NCBI GenBank assembly: GCA_902801155.1
Contig: CADCHG010000001.1
Location: forward strand, 1-64,000
Reading direction: 5' to 3'
DNA: 64,000 bases
Source: an uncultured Prevotellaceae bacterium
GTDB lineage: Bacteria > Bacteroidota > Bacteroidia > Bacteroidales > Bacteroidaceae
Position numbers and translations under genes: made by a program. The notes under the pieces were generated by a model that ran no database searches, was not told the origin of the DNA, and saw nothing but the letters and a program-made list of their open reading frames with translations. Of the stretch, positions 34,801-42,219 are shown piece by piece. Numbering within the stretch: position 1 is the first letter of the stretch; each line of letters begins with the position of its first letter.

Positions 34801-35339
34801 AACTTATACCCCATTCTCTTCAACTGAATTGCTGCGCCGATAGCAAACATTGCATCGCAGGCACGTGCAAAGGCATAGAATGCCATCTTTGACTGCGGTT
34901 CTATCTGCTCATGACGAATCACATCAACCGTTTCCTGTGCAAGACACTGCACAAGCGATACTATTTTTTTTGCCTCTTCCGAGTCAAGGGGAAGCATCAG
35001 GATATCATGAACGATATGGTCATCCATGTTGTCAAAGCCCTGATCTCCATAGAATGTCTCGTATGCTGTATTTGAATATGTTGCCCAATCTGTATCCCAG
35101 TAATAAGCTACCCCCATCCCAAGATACAAAGCCCACGCAACAGAAACTGTTGGGTAAGATGCAATCTGAGGCACAGCATCAGCCATATAGTTTGGTTCTA
35201 TACGATGCCAGAATTCCTTCAAATCATCACTCTCAAGTAGCTTACCATCAAGTGCTTTACGGTCAGTTGCAAGTTTCAGGAGAGTCTTTCTTAACTTCTC
35301 CTCAAACCTATTCAAATAATCTATTATTGCCTGTTCCAT
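34782..35339 (-). CDS. Conserved hypothetical cytoplasmic protein
   Basis: A 185-residue protein with no signal peptide or membrane helix. It has an N-terminal charged helix (about 1-30, FEEKLRKTLLKLATDRKALDGKLLESDDL) and an aromatic, acidic middle (ALYLGMGVAYYWDTDWATYSN). Family not recognised. The text looks like an ordered helical protein of the kind conserved in Bacteroidales with no known role. It precedes the Cof phosphatase on the same strand and ends in the repeat at 34726-34800. Upstream lies a 506-bp gap containing a candidate RNA on the other strand. Confidence 0.75.
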   Translation of the reverse strand: MEQAIIDYLNRFEEKLRKTLLKLATDRKALDGKLLESDDLKEFWHRIEPNYMADAVPQIASYPTVSVAWALYLGMGVAYYWDTDWATYSNTAYETFYGDQGFDNMDDHIVHDILMLPLDSEEAKKIVSLVQCLAQETVDVIRHEQIEPQSKMAFYAFARACDAMFAIGAAIQLKRMGYKFSKIDN

Positions 35340-35506
35340 TTTGTATTATCCTATTTTGAAATGCAAAAGTACGGAAAAAAAACAGAATAAGCAAATATAT
35401 TAGCCAAAAAGACACACCCTCTTTCCTTTATTTAACCTGTGTACGCACACAAAACCTTGATATACATCAATTTTATGGTAATATTCGCAAAAATTCCGCC
35501 AAATTG

Positions 35507-35538
35507 TTTGCGCACACAAGAAAATAGTCGTACCTTTG
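35507..35538 (+). promoter_or_regulatory. Strong promoter of a candidate ncRNA
   Basis: TTTG at 35507-35510, 20 bp, TACCTTTG at 35531-35538: a full consensus promoter on the plus strand. The next annotated genes on both sides are on the minus strand. Confidence 0.8.
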
Positions 35539-35544
35539 CATTGT

Positions 35545-35776
35545 CAAAAGGAAAAAAGAAGCTAAAAACTTCCGGAAACATTCCTCAGACGATATGAAAA
35601 AGATTGTTTAGGTTAGTAGAATAATAGATTTAGGTTTTAGTTATTAGGTTAAAGATTGTTTGACTCTTGGATAACAAAGAACAACCGCGAGGTTATTCTT
35701 TTACTTTTGAAAAGGATTTAGTTAAACATATTTTTAAATGCTCCACAAGTCGCGATGACCAGTGGAGTATTTTTTT
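35545..35776 (+). ncRNA. Candidate 230-nt non-coding RNA
   Basis: From a consensus promoter, the transcript would end at an intrinsic terminator, CTCCAC (35741-35746) with GTGGAG (35762-35767) then TATTTTTTT. No convincing ORF is present; one five-codon ORF (MKKIV) starts at 35594. Structure suggested by eye: hairpin GAAG-CTAAAAA-CTTC near 35570, hairpin AACAACC-GCGA-GGTTATT near 35681-35698, and a GCGA element inside the terminator stem. The sequence AGATTGTTT occurs twice. The family is not recognised; a 6S-like or regulatory sRNA is possible. The remaining gap (35340-35506) is AT-rich with nothing seen. Confidence 0.55.
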
Positions 35777-35801
35777 GCTTGTCATTAGCAAATAAAAAGA
35801 A

Positions 35802-35836
35802 ATCCCCACGCTACCATAACATTGGAGCGCGGGGAT
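35802..35836 (-). terminator. Terminator of the Cys-rich protein gene
   Basis: ATCCCCACGC (35802-35811) pairs with GCGCGGGGAT (35827-35836). On the minus strand it is followed by TTCTTTTTATTT. It begins about 10 bp past the stop codon. Confidence 0.8.
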
Positions 35837-35846
35837 AACTATATCC

Positions 35847-36197
35847 TTATTTCTTTTTCTTCTTGTTTTTGCCTTTATTCTTCTTTCTGTCTTTCACATC
35901 ACAACATTTTGGGCATGGAGTCTTTCCCCTATTCTCTGCCACGTCAAGGGGCACTCCTTTAACATGTCCTCTATGAACACATGTTTCAGGACATCTCTTT
36001 ACTGCATTCTTATCATGTTCATGACGACAGAATTTCATTTCCGAACAATATAATGACTGGTGATAACACTCATTGTATTTACAACCGTCTGAAACATACA
36101 CATACACTTCATCATCGTCCTCTTCATCTTCATCCTGAGCCATGACGTTTGTGTAAGTTGCAATACACATAGAGATTAATACTAAGAACTTTTTCAT
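35847..36197 (-). CDS. Secreted Cys-rich protein with Ada-like metal-binding pattern
   Basis: A 116-residue protein with a signal peptide (MKKFLVLISMCIATYTNVMAQ), then an acidic run (DEDEEDDDE), a Cys/His-rich central domain and a Lys-rich tail (KDRKKNKGKNKKKKK). The centre, YHQSLYCSEMKFCRHEH...LDVAENRGKTPCPKCC, follows the H..C...A..rG..PC..C pattern of Ada-type zinc modules found in small Bacteroidota proteins. It contains an additional insert with CPETC. Opposite charge clusters at the two ends are unusual. No function can be given; metal binding outside the cytoplasm is a reasonable guess. It has its own promoter and terminator. Confidence 0.75.
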   Translation of the reverse strand: MKKFLVLISMCIATYTNVMAQDEDEEDDDEVYVYVSDGCKYNECYHQSLYCSEMKFCRHEHDKNAVKRCPETCVHRGHVKGVPLDVAENRGKTPCPKCCDVKDRKKNKGKNKKKKK

Positions 36198-36261
36198 ACC
36201 GTCTATTATATTTTATGTTATTCCAATTAAATATTCCGAATAGTTATTCTAAATCCAATTG

Positions 36262-36293
36262 CAAAGTTAATCTTTTTTCCCCTTATTCACAAT
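36262..36293 (-). promoter_or_regulatory. Promoter of the Cys-rich protein gene
   Basis: Minus strand ATTG (36290-36293), 20 bp, TAACTTTG (36262-36269). Confidence 0.7.
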
Positions 36294-36342
36294 GTTTTTT
36301 GATTTTTTTTGAATTTCGTAAGAAATATTATAAAACAAAAAT

Positions 36343-36378
36343 ATGCCTATCAGAATCAATACTGGCTCTGATAGGCAT
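36343..36378 (-). terminator. Terminator of the barrel-protein pair
   Basis: ATGCCTATCAGA (36343-36354) and TCTGATAGGCAT (36367-36378) form a perfect 12-bp stem. On the minus strand ATTTTTGTTTT follows. It ends the operon of the two outer-membrane paralogues. Confidence 0.85.
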
Positions 36379-36398
36379 ACTCAATTTTCTACATTATC

Positions 36399-37184
36399 TT
36401 ATCTCTTACGAAGAGGCAAGCGATAGCCTATTGTAAGGTCGAAAGCCTGATTGCGAAGATAATAATCGCCATCCTTTGCACACTTCATGAGTGGAAGATG
36501 ATATGTAGCATTCACGTTGAAATTATTGAATTCGTAGGTGAGACCGAGAGGAACTGCAACATTGAATTTTTTTAAGACATCATCAATATCTTCATTGTCA
36601 CCTCCTTCACTCTCTGGTAATTCCCCGTTCTCATCAGGTTTTGCACAATAATAATAATGGTAGTACCGTTTTGCAAAACCCAATGAACCTTCTACACCGA
36701 TTCTAGCAGACAACCCAGATACTATGTTTTGCTTGAACTGAGCACCTAAAGAAATATAATCGAGAGTAATTTTTGTTGTGTTTGTTATAATACCATAAGT
36801 ACCACTCTCAGATACTAACTTCTTCAAATCTTCAAAACTTAAGTTTTCATATGGGTTATAGATACCGCCCTCTCTTATATAACTATTATCAAATCCTGAT
36901 GCGACAATAATTGGATGATTCTCTGTAGTTGCTCCCAAACGTCGATAATTAAGATCAGCTATTATAGCAGACTTGGTAGTTATTTGAAATTCAAAGCGGG
37001 CACCAGCCATAAAGTTTACTTTACCAGATGTACCATAAAAAAACTCTTGGCTATCCCCTGAAAAATCAGAATAGTTTACGCCAACGTATGGCACGAAATT
37101 GATAGAGCCCTTGCCATCTTGGGCATTGGCTACCTTTGAGCAGAGACAAGCAACTGCCACAAAGAGTAATGTTAGTTTCTTCAT
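36399..37184 (-). CDS. Outer-membrane beta-barrel protein, paralogue 2
   Basis: A 261-residue protein with signal peptide MKKLTLLFVAVACLCSKVANAQ, then GKGSINFVPYVGVNYSDFSG and alternating aromatic strands ending DLTIGYRLPLRKR. This is typical of the porin-like PF13568/OmpW-type barrels of Bacteroidota. Residues 1-90 are nearly identical to the preceding gene's product (37222-37992), while the middle loops diverge. The acidic insert ESEGGDNEDIDDV sits in a predicted loop. The pair looks like a recent tandem duplication with a conserved N-terminal half. It probably shares a transcript with its paralogue (37-bp gap). Confidence 0.85.
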   Translation of the reverse strand: MKKLTLLFVAVACLCSKVANAQDGKGSINFVPYVGVNYSDFSGDSQEFFYGTSGKVNFMAGARFEFQITTKSAIIADLNYRRLGATTENHPIIVASGFDNSYIREGGIYNPYENLSFEDLKKLVSESGTYGIITNTTKITLDYISLGAQFKQNIVSGLSARIGVEGSLGFAKRYYHYYYCAKPDENGELPESEGGDNEDIDDVLKKFNVAVPLGLTYEFNNFNVNATYHLPLMKCAKDGDYYLRNQAFDLTIGYRLPLRKR

Positions 37185-37221
37185 TCTTATTTTTTTATGC
37201 TAATTCTATATACTGATAATC

Positions 37222-37992
37222 TTATCTCTTTCGCAATGGCAGACGATAACCAATTGTAAGGTCAAAAGCCTGATTGCGGATAGAATATCCATCCTGTTTT
37301 GCGCAATGTGTAATTGGCAGATGATATGTGGCATTAAAACTGAAGTCCTTATAGTCATAGGTAAGGCCAAGAGGGATTGCAGCAGTAAAGAAATCTTTAT
37401 CATGGAAAACATCATCAGCATCTGACGTATCATCGCCTTCTTCACTTTTTCCAGTCTCTTTATAATAATAAAAATTATAGTAATGATAGTGCCACTTTTT
37501 GGAAAGAGTTCCAGTACCTTCCAAACCAACCCTTGCAGATAATCCACTTATTATATTCTGTTTAAACTGTAATGCAAGAGAGATGCAATCAAGTGTTATT
37601 CTTGTACTTTCACACGCAACTCCTTGCTGTTCCTTGACATTTTCAAGAATTTCTTCTTTGTTATAGTATCCATGTGCCTCCCCTGCGGAATAATTATTAT
37701 TTACAAAAGTATACCAAAGAATATTTTTATCCGCAGTTGCACCCAGACGGCGATAATTAACATCTACAATAATCGCTGACTTATCAACAATCTGAAATTC
37801 AAAGCGGGCACCAGCCATAAAGTTTACTTTACCAGATGTACCATAAAAAAAATCTTGGCTATCCCTTGAGAAATCTGAATAGTTTACGCCAACGTATGGC
37901 ACGAAATTGATAGAGCCTTTACCGTCTTGGGCTTTGGCAACCTTTGAGCAGAGACACGCAACTGCCATAAGGAGTAATGATAGTTTTTTCAT
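37222..37992 (-). CDS. Outer-membrane beta-barrel protein, paralogue 1
   Basis: A 256-residue paralogue of the next gene, with signal peptide MKKLSLLLMAVACLCSKVAKAQ and the same barrel start and C-terminal DLTIGYRLPLRKR. The loop region differs (SEEGDDTSDADDVF), as does the middle strand set (YKDFSFNATYHLPITHC). Its promoter (38046-38076) and signal peptide closely resemble those of the unrelated TonB-C gene upstream. The function is unknown; such small barrels may be structural or antigenic. Confidence 0.85.
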   Translation of the reverse strand: MKKLSLLLMAVACLCSKVAKAQDGKGSINFVPYVGVNYSDFSRDSQDFFYGTSGKVNFMAGARFEFQIVDKSAIIVDVNYRRLGATADKNILWYTFVNNNYSAGEAHGYYNKEEILENVKEQQGVACESTRITLDCISLALQFKQNIISGLSARVGLEGTGTLSKKWHYHYYNFYYYKETGKSEEGDDTSDADDVFHDKDFFTAAIPLGLTYDYKDFSFNATYHLPITHCAKQDGYSIRNQAFDLTIGYRLPLRKR

Positions 37993-38045
37993 TCCTGCTA
38001 TGCTATAAAAATAGTATTACCAAATGTTATTAAATTTTACGAATG

Positions 38046-38076
38046 CAAAGGTAATAAAATTCCAAGGAAACACAAT
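38046..38076 (-). promoter_or_regulatory. Promoter of the barrel-protein pair
   Basis: Minus strand ATTG (38073-38076), 19 bp, TACCTTTG (38046-38053). The stretch from here to the start codon is nearly a copy of that before the TonB-C gene (38610-38670), including ATTCGTAAAATTTAATAACA-like sequence. Confidence 0.75.
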
Positions 38077-38597
38077 CAATTTTCATACTTTTTTTTATCA
38101 GAGAATATCGGTAAAACATATCTCGCTTTTACTACCTTACCCTTATGCTTACCAGGATTCCACTTCGGCATAGCATCTATAACACGTATTATTTCCTCTA
38201 TTACAGCCGGCTCTGCAGAATTATCATATCGTTTTCTTATTATTGAGCCGTCGGTATCTATAACGAGCTCAAATATCACCCTATCGCAACGTTTTGTATC
38301 TTCAGGAATATTAAAGTTTTTCTTCAGATATTCTTTCAATGCTGGAATTCCACCTGGATATGAAGGTAATTTTTCTACAAAGTCATATATTCCGTCCTCG
38401 GGAGGGAGTATTATCTCTCTTATTACTTCATCTGAGTTCACACTTTGCTCTGGAATACTTTCAGACTTAACACTATCATTCTTCACTTGAACTATGGTAT
38501 CGCTATCTGATATCACATACAAATTGTCATTACTTTTACCCTCAACCTTTAGGCTTAGACATACTACAGCCATGAGGAATAATGATATTTCTTTCAC
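38076..38597 (-). CDS. Exported TonB C-terminal domain protein
   Basis: A 173-residue protein beginning MKEISLFLMAVVCLSLKVEG (signal peptide). A variable linker is followed by a TonB_C-like domain (about 75-170, YPGGIPALKEYLKKNFNIPED...FELVIDTDGSIIRKRY...AMPKWNPGKHKGKVVKARYVLPI). True TonB has an N-terminal membrane anchor and a Pro-rich spacer; here only a cleavable signal is seen, so it is probably a free periplasmic TonB-like domain of unknown partner. The signal peptide resembles that of the neighbouring barrel genes, suggesting shared 5' ends. Confidence 0.8.
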   Translation of the reverse strand: MKEISLFLMAVVCLSLKVEGKSNDNLYVISDSDTIVQVKNDSVKSESIPEQSVNSDEVIREIILPPEDGIYDFVEKLPSYPGGIPALKEYLKKNFNIPEDTKRCDRVIFELVIDTDGSIIRKRYDNSAEPAVIEEIIRVIDAMPKWNPGKHKGKVVKARYVLPIFSDKKKYEN

Positions 38598-38650
38598 CCT
38601 ATAATTGTTTTATGAATAGTTTTACCTTATGTTACTAAATTTTACGAATG

Positions 38651-38681
38651 CAAAGGTAATAAAAATTCGAGATAACGCAAT
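38651..38681 (-). promoter_or_regulatory. Promoter of the TonB-C gene
   Basis: Minus strand ATTG (38678-38681), 19 bp, TACCTTTG (38651-38658), followed by sequence almost the same as the barrel-pair promoter region. Confidence 0.75.
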
Positions 38682-38760
38682 CGAAAGTCCGACTTTTTTA
38701 TGTTATTCCTATGTTTTTCGTGTTTTATATCTTTTCCGTCAGAAAGCAATTCCTCCTATG

Positions 38761-38840
38761 TTCCTCCTAACCAAACTCGGTGCAAACTCGATGAAAATCC
38801 GTTCCTTCACCGACTTTGCACCGACTTTGGTTAGGAGGAA
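38761..38840. repeat. Palindrome with 30-bp arms upstream of tyrA's end
   Basis: The left arm (38761-38790) contains CTAACCAAACTCGGTGCAAA; the right arm (38811-38840) contains TTTGCACCGACTTTGGTTAG. The arms match over 30 bp except for two C/G changes, both at the same place in an internal repeat (AAACTCG versus AAAGTCG). The loop is 20 nt. With flanking CCTCCT and AGCGAAGGAT units it occupies most of the gene-free 38598-38973 stretch; no terminator with a clear U-run was seen. Confidence 0.8.
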
Positions 38841-38973
38841 GAGCGAAGGATAAACGAAGGTTCTTCCTTTTTACTTCCTACTTAATATGAGGGTTATTCA
38901 TCCTCCTTGTAAAAGAATTTTACCCTTTAATATCACCATTAAATCTGAACGAGAAATCCAGAATCAACGAAAT

Positions 38974-39678
38974 TTACTTGATATGCTGACGAATCTTTGT
39001 CAGATAGCTCTTCATTCTGTCAGCATCCTTATGGTCGATGATATCGAGAAGTTCCTTCAACTCATCACGAATCTCAGAAACCTGATCGTGAGTGTAAGGG
39101 TTGAAAAGGATTTCCTGAAGCAGATAGTCATCCTCACTAAGCACGCCCTTCGCTATGCGCATGTGACGCTTGAAGGTGGTACCCGGGGCGTCCTGTGGCT
39201 TCATAACGGCAGCAAACACGAATGTTGACACGAAAGGAATACTGAGCGAGTATGCCACAGTACGGTCGTGATCATCAAATGTATATTCATAGATGTTAAG
39301 ACCGAGCTCAGAGAGCTGATTAAGGTTGGCGAAGGTAGGACCGAACATAGGGTGAGTAGATACATAGCGACGACCAGTACTCTCATAATACTCTTTAAGA
39401 TTGGTCTTTACGGAAGAAATATCACTCAGGATACAACTTTCAGGAAGGTATGGCAATATCTCCTGAAAGGCAGGAATCGTGTATTTTACTGTAGCTGCGT
39501 TAATAACAAGCTCTGGTGCGAACTCACGAATCTCTTCAAGTTCTGTGAATCGCTGACAATTGTATGTGTAGCGCAAACGCTGTGGGTTCTTCTCAAATAC
39601 GCCAACCTCATGCTCGAAGCTGAGAGTGTCGATGAAGAAGCTGCCCATCTTTCCGGCGCCAAGGATTAAGATTTTCAT
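38974..39678 (-). CDS. tyrA: Prephenate dehydrogenase, apparently with internal deletion
   Basis: A 234-residue protein starting MKILILGAGKMGSFFIDTL (Rossmann fold, GxGxxG) at 39678; upstream codons are repeat cassette. DISSVKTNLKEYY and the substrate site THPMFGPTFANL are present, as is the C-terminal helical domain (VFAAVMKPQDAPGTTFKRHMRIA). It oxidises prephenate for tyrosine synthesis. Between FANLNQLS and ELGLNIYEY about 20-25 residues that relatives carry (typically ending near GKVFFKDLYQSL) seem missing, which could harm the active site or be an allowed variant. It is last in the aromatic operon. Confidence 0.85.
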   Translation of the reverse strand: MKILILGAGKMGSFFIDTLSFEHEVGVFEKNPQRLRYTYNCQRFTELEEIREFAPELVINAATVKYTIPAFQEILPYLPESCILSDISSVKTNLKEYYESTGRRYVSTHPMFGPTFANLNQLSELGLNIYEYTFDDHDRTVAYSLSIPFVSTFVFAAVMKPQDAPGTTFKRHMRIAKGVLSEDDYLLQEILFNPYTHDQVSEIRDELKELLDIIDHKDADRMKSYLTKIRQHIK

Positions 39679-39813
39679 ATAGCCTAACCAAGCCTTCCCC
39701 AAGGGAAGGATGTTTTATAGTATTATAATTAATTATTGTATAACTCTATCACTAACCACTCCCCAAGGGGGTAAGGGGGAGAGGAGCCCTCCCTTGGGGA
39801 GGGCATGGGTGGG
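39679..39813. repeat. Intra-operon cassette between aroG/CM and tyrA
   Basis: The left end at the tyrA start is AGCCTAACCAAGCCTTCCCC then AAGGGAAGGATG (39680-39710). The right end at the preceding gene's stop is CTCCCCAAGGGGGTAAGGGG then CCCTTGGGGAGGGCATGGGT (about 39760-39813). The layout is as in the leu and ara operons. Confidence 0.85.
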
Positions 39814-40878
39814 TCATTTATTCACAATCTCCAACTGCTGACGTACAGATTCCTCGTGGATATGCTCGAAAATCTGCTTAACGAAATCAGCAGACATTCC
39901 GCAGAGGGCACCCTGAGCACCACGCTTGTCGAGAATCTCGTTGTAACGGCCTGTCTGGAGAACGGTGATGTTATGCTCCTTCTTAAACTGACCAATCTCA
40001 CGGCACACACGCATACGCTTAGAGAGCAAATCCATGAGAGAATTGTCAAGTTCGTCAATCTGCTTACGGAGCAACTTAATACCCTCAGTTGTAGAAACCT
40101 CATCACGAACGGTAAGGATAGAGAGGATATAGTCGAGTACATCTGGAGTTACCTGCTGCTTTGCATCACTCCAAGCCTTGTCTGGATCACAATGGCTCTC
40201 AACCATAAGACCATCAAAACCAAGGTCCATAGCCTGCTGACAAAGAGGAGCTACGAGTTCACGCTTACCACCCATGTGAGAAGGGTCACAGCAGATAGGA
40301 AGGTCAGGAATACGACGACGAAGCTCAATAGGAATCTGCCACATAGGGAGATTACGGTAAATGGTCTTGTCGTATGAAGAGAAACCACGATGAATCGCAC
40401 CAAGCTGCTTTACACCTGCAGCATTAAGACGCTCAAGAGCACCAATCCAGAGCTCAAGATCCGGGTTTACAGGATTCTTTACGAGTATAGGCTTGTCATA
40501 TCCCTGAAGGGCATCAGCAAGAGCCTGCATAGCAAATGGGTTGGCTGATGTACGTGCACCAATCCAAAGGATATCCATATCATATTTGTTGGCAAGCTCA
40601 ACGTGCTCAGGGGTAGCAACCTCAGTACCCATAAGCATACCCGTCTCTTTCTTTGCCTCAACCATCCACTTAAGAGCAGGCTCACCATGTCCCTCGAAGC
40701 CTCCCGGCTTTGTACGAGGCTTCCACACACCAGCGCGGAAGATGTGGCATCCCTTCTCAGCAAGCTGAGTTGCCGTTTTCATTACCTGTTCTTCTGTCTC
40801 TGCCGAGCATGGGCCTGCAATTACAAAAGGACGTTTCAAATCACTTGGAAGATTAAGTGGTGAAAGTTGTAGTTCCAT
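39814..40878 (-). CDS. Bifunctional DAHP synthase / chorismate mutase
   Basis: A 354-residue fusion. Residues about 1-255 form a KDO8P-synthase-like DAHP synthase (VIAGPCSAETEEQVM, the metal/phosphate region FRAGVWKPRTKPGGFEGHG, ICCDPSHMGGKRELV). Residues about 265-350 form an AroQ-type chorismate mutase (LLRKQIDELDNSLMDLLSKRMRVCREIGQFKKEH). The first part makes DAHP from PEP and erythrose-4-phosphate; the second makes prephenate from chorismate. Fusions in this order are typical of Bacteroidota. It sits between the aminotransferase and tyrA, so the operon covers entry, branch point and both ends of the Phe/Tyr route. Confidence 0.94.
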   Translation of the reverse strand: MELQLSPLNLPSDLKRPFVIAGPCSAETEEQVMKTATQLAEKGCHIFRAGVWKPRTKPGGFEGHGEPALKWMVEAKKETGMLMGTEVATPEHVELANKYDMDILWIGARTSANPFAMQALADALQGYDKPILVKNPVNPDLELWIGALERLNAAGVKQLGAIHRGFSSYDKTIYRNLPMWQIPIELRRRIPDLPICCDPSHMGGKRELVAPLCQQAMDLGFDGLMVESHCDPDKAWSDAKQQVTPDVLDYILSILTVRDEVSTTEGIKLLRKQIDELDNSLMDLLSKRMRVCREIGQFKKEHNITVLQTGRYNEILDKRGAQGALCGMSADFVKQIFEHIHEESVRQQLEIVNK

Positions 40879-40904
40879 ATCTTAATGTATTTTTATTTCT
40901 TTTC

Positions 40905-42065
40905 TTAAAAAATTTTCTTGATTCTCTCCAGAGCCTCCTGTATCTTCTCCTCCTTTGCACAAAGGGAGATGCGGATATAGCGCTCGCCATTGCTTCCGAA
41001 GATGAAACCTGGAGTGATGAAGACACGAGCCTCGTGGAGAACCTTCTCTGTGAGTTCCTCGCATGTCTTGTAATGCTCAGGAATACGTCCCCAGAGGAAC
41101 ATTCCTACCTGAGTATTGTCGTAGGTACATCCAAGTACATCCATTATCTTCTCTGCAACATCACGACGCTTGCGATAGAGAACCACATTAGCCTCATGAT
41201 GCCATTCCGGAGTATTGTTGTTGAGAGCCTCGGCAGCAGCCAACTGTATTCCGCGGAAGGTACCAGAGTCGATATTAGACTTTATCTTGAGCGCCCAAGA
41301 GATAATCTGTGGGTTTGATATACACATACCCACACGCCATCCCGGCATATTGTGGCTCTTAGACATAGAGTTGAACTCCACACAACAGTCCTTTGCCCCC
41401 GGAACCTGCATAATAGAGAGGTGTTCGTCAGAAAGGATGAATGAGTATGGGTTATCGTTCACCACTACAATATCATGACGCTTTGCGAAATCAACCAGTT
41501 TCTCGTAGGTCTCACGCATAGCACGACCGCCAGTAGGCATATTAGGATAGTTCGTCCACATAATCTTGACACCCTCAAGATTCATCTTCTCAAGTGCCTC
41601 GAAATCAGGCTGCCAACCATTATCCTCTCGAAGGTCATAGTTCACAATCTGCTGACCGAGAATCTTGCTAAGTGATGTATAAGTAGGATAGCCAGGATTT
41701 GGCACAAGCACCTTATCACCAGGGTTACAGAGAGCAAGAGTGATATGAAGAATACCCTCCTTTGAACCTATCAAAGGCAATACCTCTGTATCGGCATTCA
41801 CATCAACATCATACCACCTCTTATAGAAGTTTGCCATTGCCTTACGAAGCTCAGGCGTACCCATTGTTGGCTGATACCCATGAGCTGAAGGCTGTGATGC
41901 CACTTCCGCAAGCTTGTCAATTGTCTGCTGTGATGGTGGCATATCAGGTGAGCCGATAGCTAGACTGATAATGTCCTTGCCTTCTGCATTTAGCTTTGCA
42001 ACTTCCTTCAACTTCCTGCTGAAGTAATATTCCTGTACGAGATTTAATCTGTCTGCTGGTTTCAT
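40905..42065 (-). CDS. Class I/II PLP aminotransferase, aromatic pathway
   Basis: A 386-residue fold-type I aminotransferase. The PLP lysine lies in FNSMSKSHNMPGWRVGMCISNP, other landmarks are NPGYPTYTSL and TNYPNMPTGG (Asn/Pro of the PLP site), and the C-terminal FGSNGERYIRISLCAKEE carries the carboxylate-binding Arg. Its position between pheA and aroG/CM indicates transamination of phenylpyruvate/hydroxyphenylpyruvate or prephenate, although closely related proteins act on LL-diaminopimelate. The preceding gap to pheA is a repeat cassette, with a 26-bp gap to the next gene. Confidence 0.88.
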   Translation of the reverse strand: MKPADRLNLVQEYYFSRKLKEVAKLNAEGKDIISLAIGSPDMPPSQQTIDKLAEVASQPSAHGYQPTMGTPELRKAMANFYKRWYDVDVNADTEVLPLIGSKEGILHITLALCNPGDKVLVPNPGYPTYTSLSKILGQQIVNYDLREDNGWQPDFEALEKMNLEGVKIMWTNYPNMPTGGRAMRETYEKLVDFAKRHDIVVVNDNPYSFILSDEHLSIMQVPGAKDCCVEFNSMSKSHNMPGWRVGMCISNPQIISWALKIKSNIDSGTFRGIQLAAAEALNNNTPEWHHEANVVLYRKRRDVAEKIMDVLGCTYDNTQVGMFLWGRIPEHYKTCEELTEKVLHEARVFITPGFIFGSNGERYIRISLCAKEEKIQEALERIKKIF

Positions 42066-42219
42066 AAAGAAGACCCCCTATCCCCCCAAGGGGGAACTTT
42101 TTATAGTAATGATTGCTCACTACTAACCGCTGAGGCTTCACGGATATTTTTGATTTGTACTTTTTAATGTTTATCTGTCTATAAAACATCCCTCCCTTGG
42201 GGAGGGCCTGGGTGGGTCT
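42066..42219. repeat. Intra-operon cassette between pheA and the aminotransferase
   Basis: The right end at the pheA stop is CATCCCTCCCTTGGGGAGGG then CCTGGGTGGGTC (about 42188-42219). The left end, next to the aminotransferase start, is a different version (GACCCCCTATCCCCCCAAGG GGG), lacking the GCCTAACCAAGCCTT end. Confidence 0.75.

Noticed and set aside
35594..35611. Five-codon ORF MKKIV inside the candidate RNA
   Set aside because: Too short to judge; looks like chance, though a mini-leader cannot be excluded.
17097..42219. Rho-independent terminators in operon gaps
   Set aside because: Hairpins in the cassettes are strong but mostly lack U-tracts, and they sit between genes of one pathway. 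They are better described as repeats.
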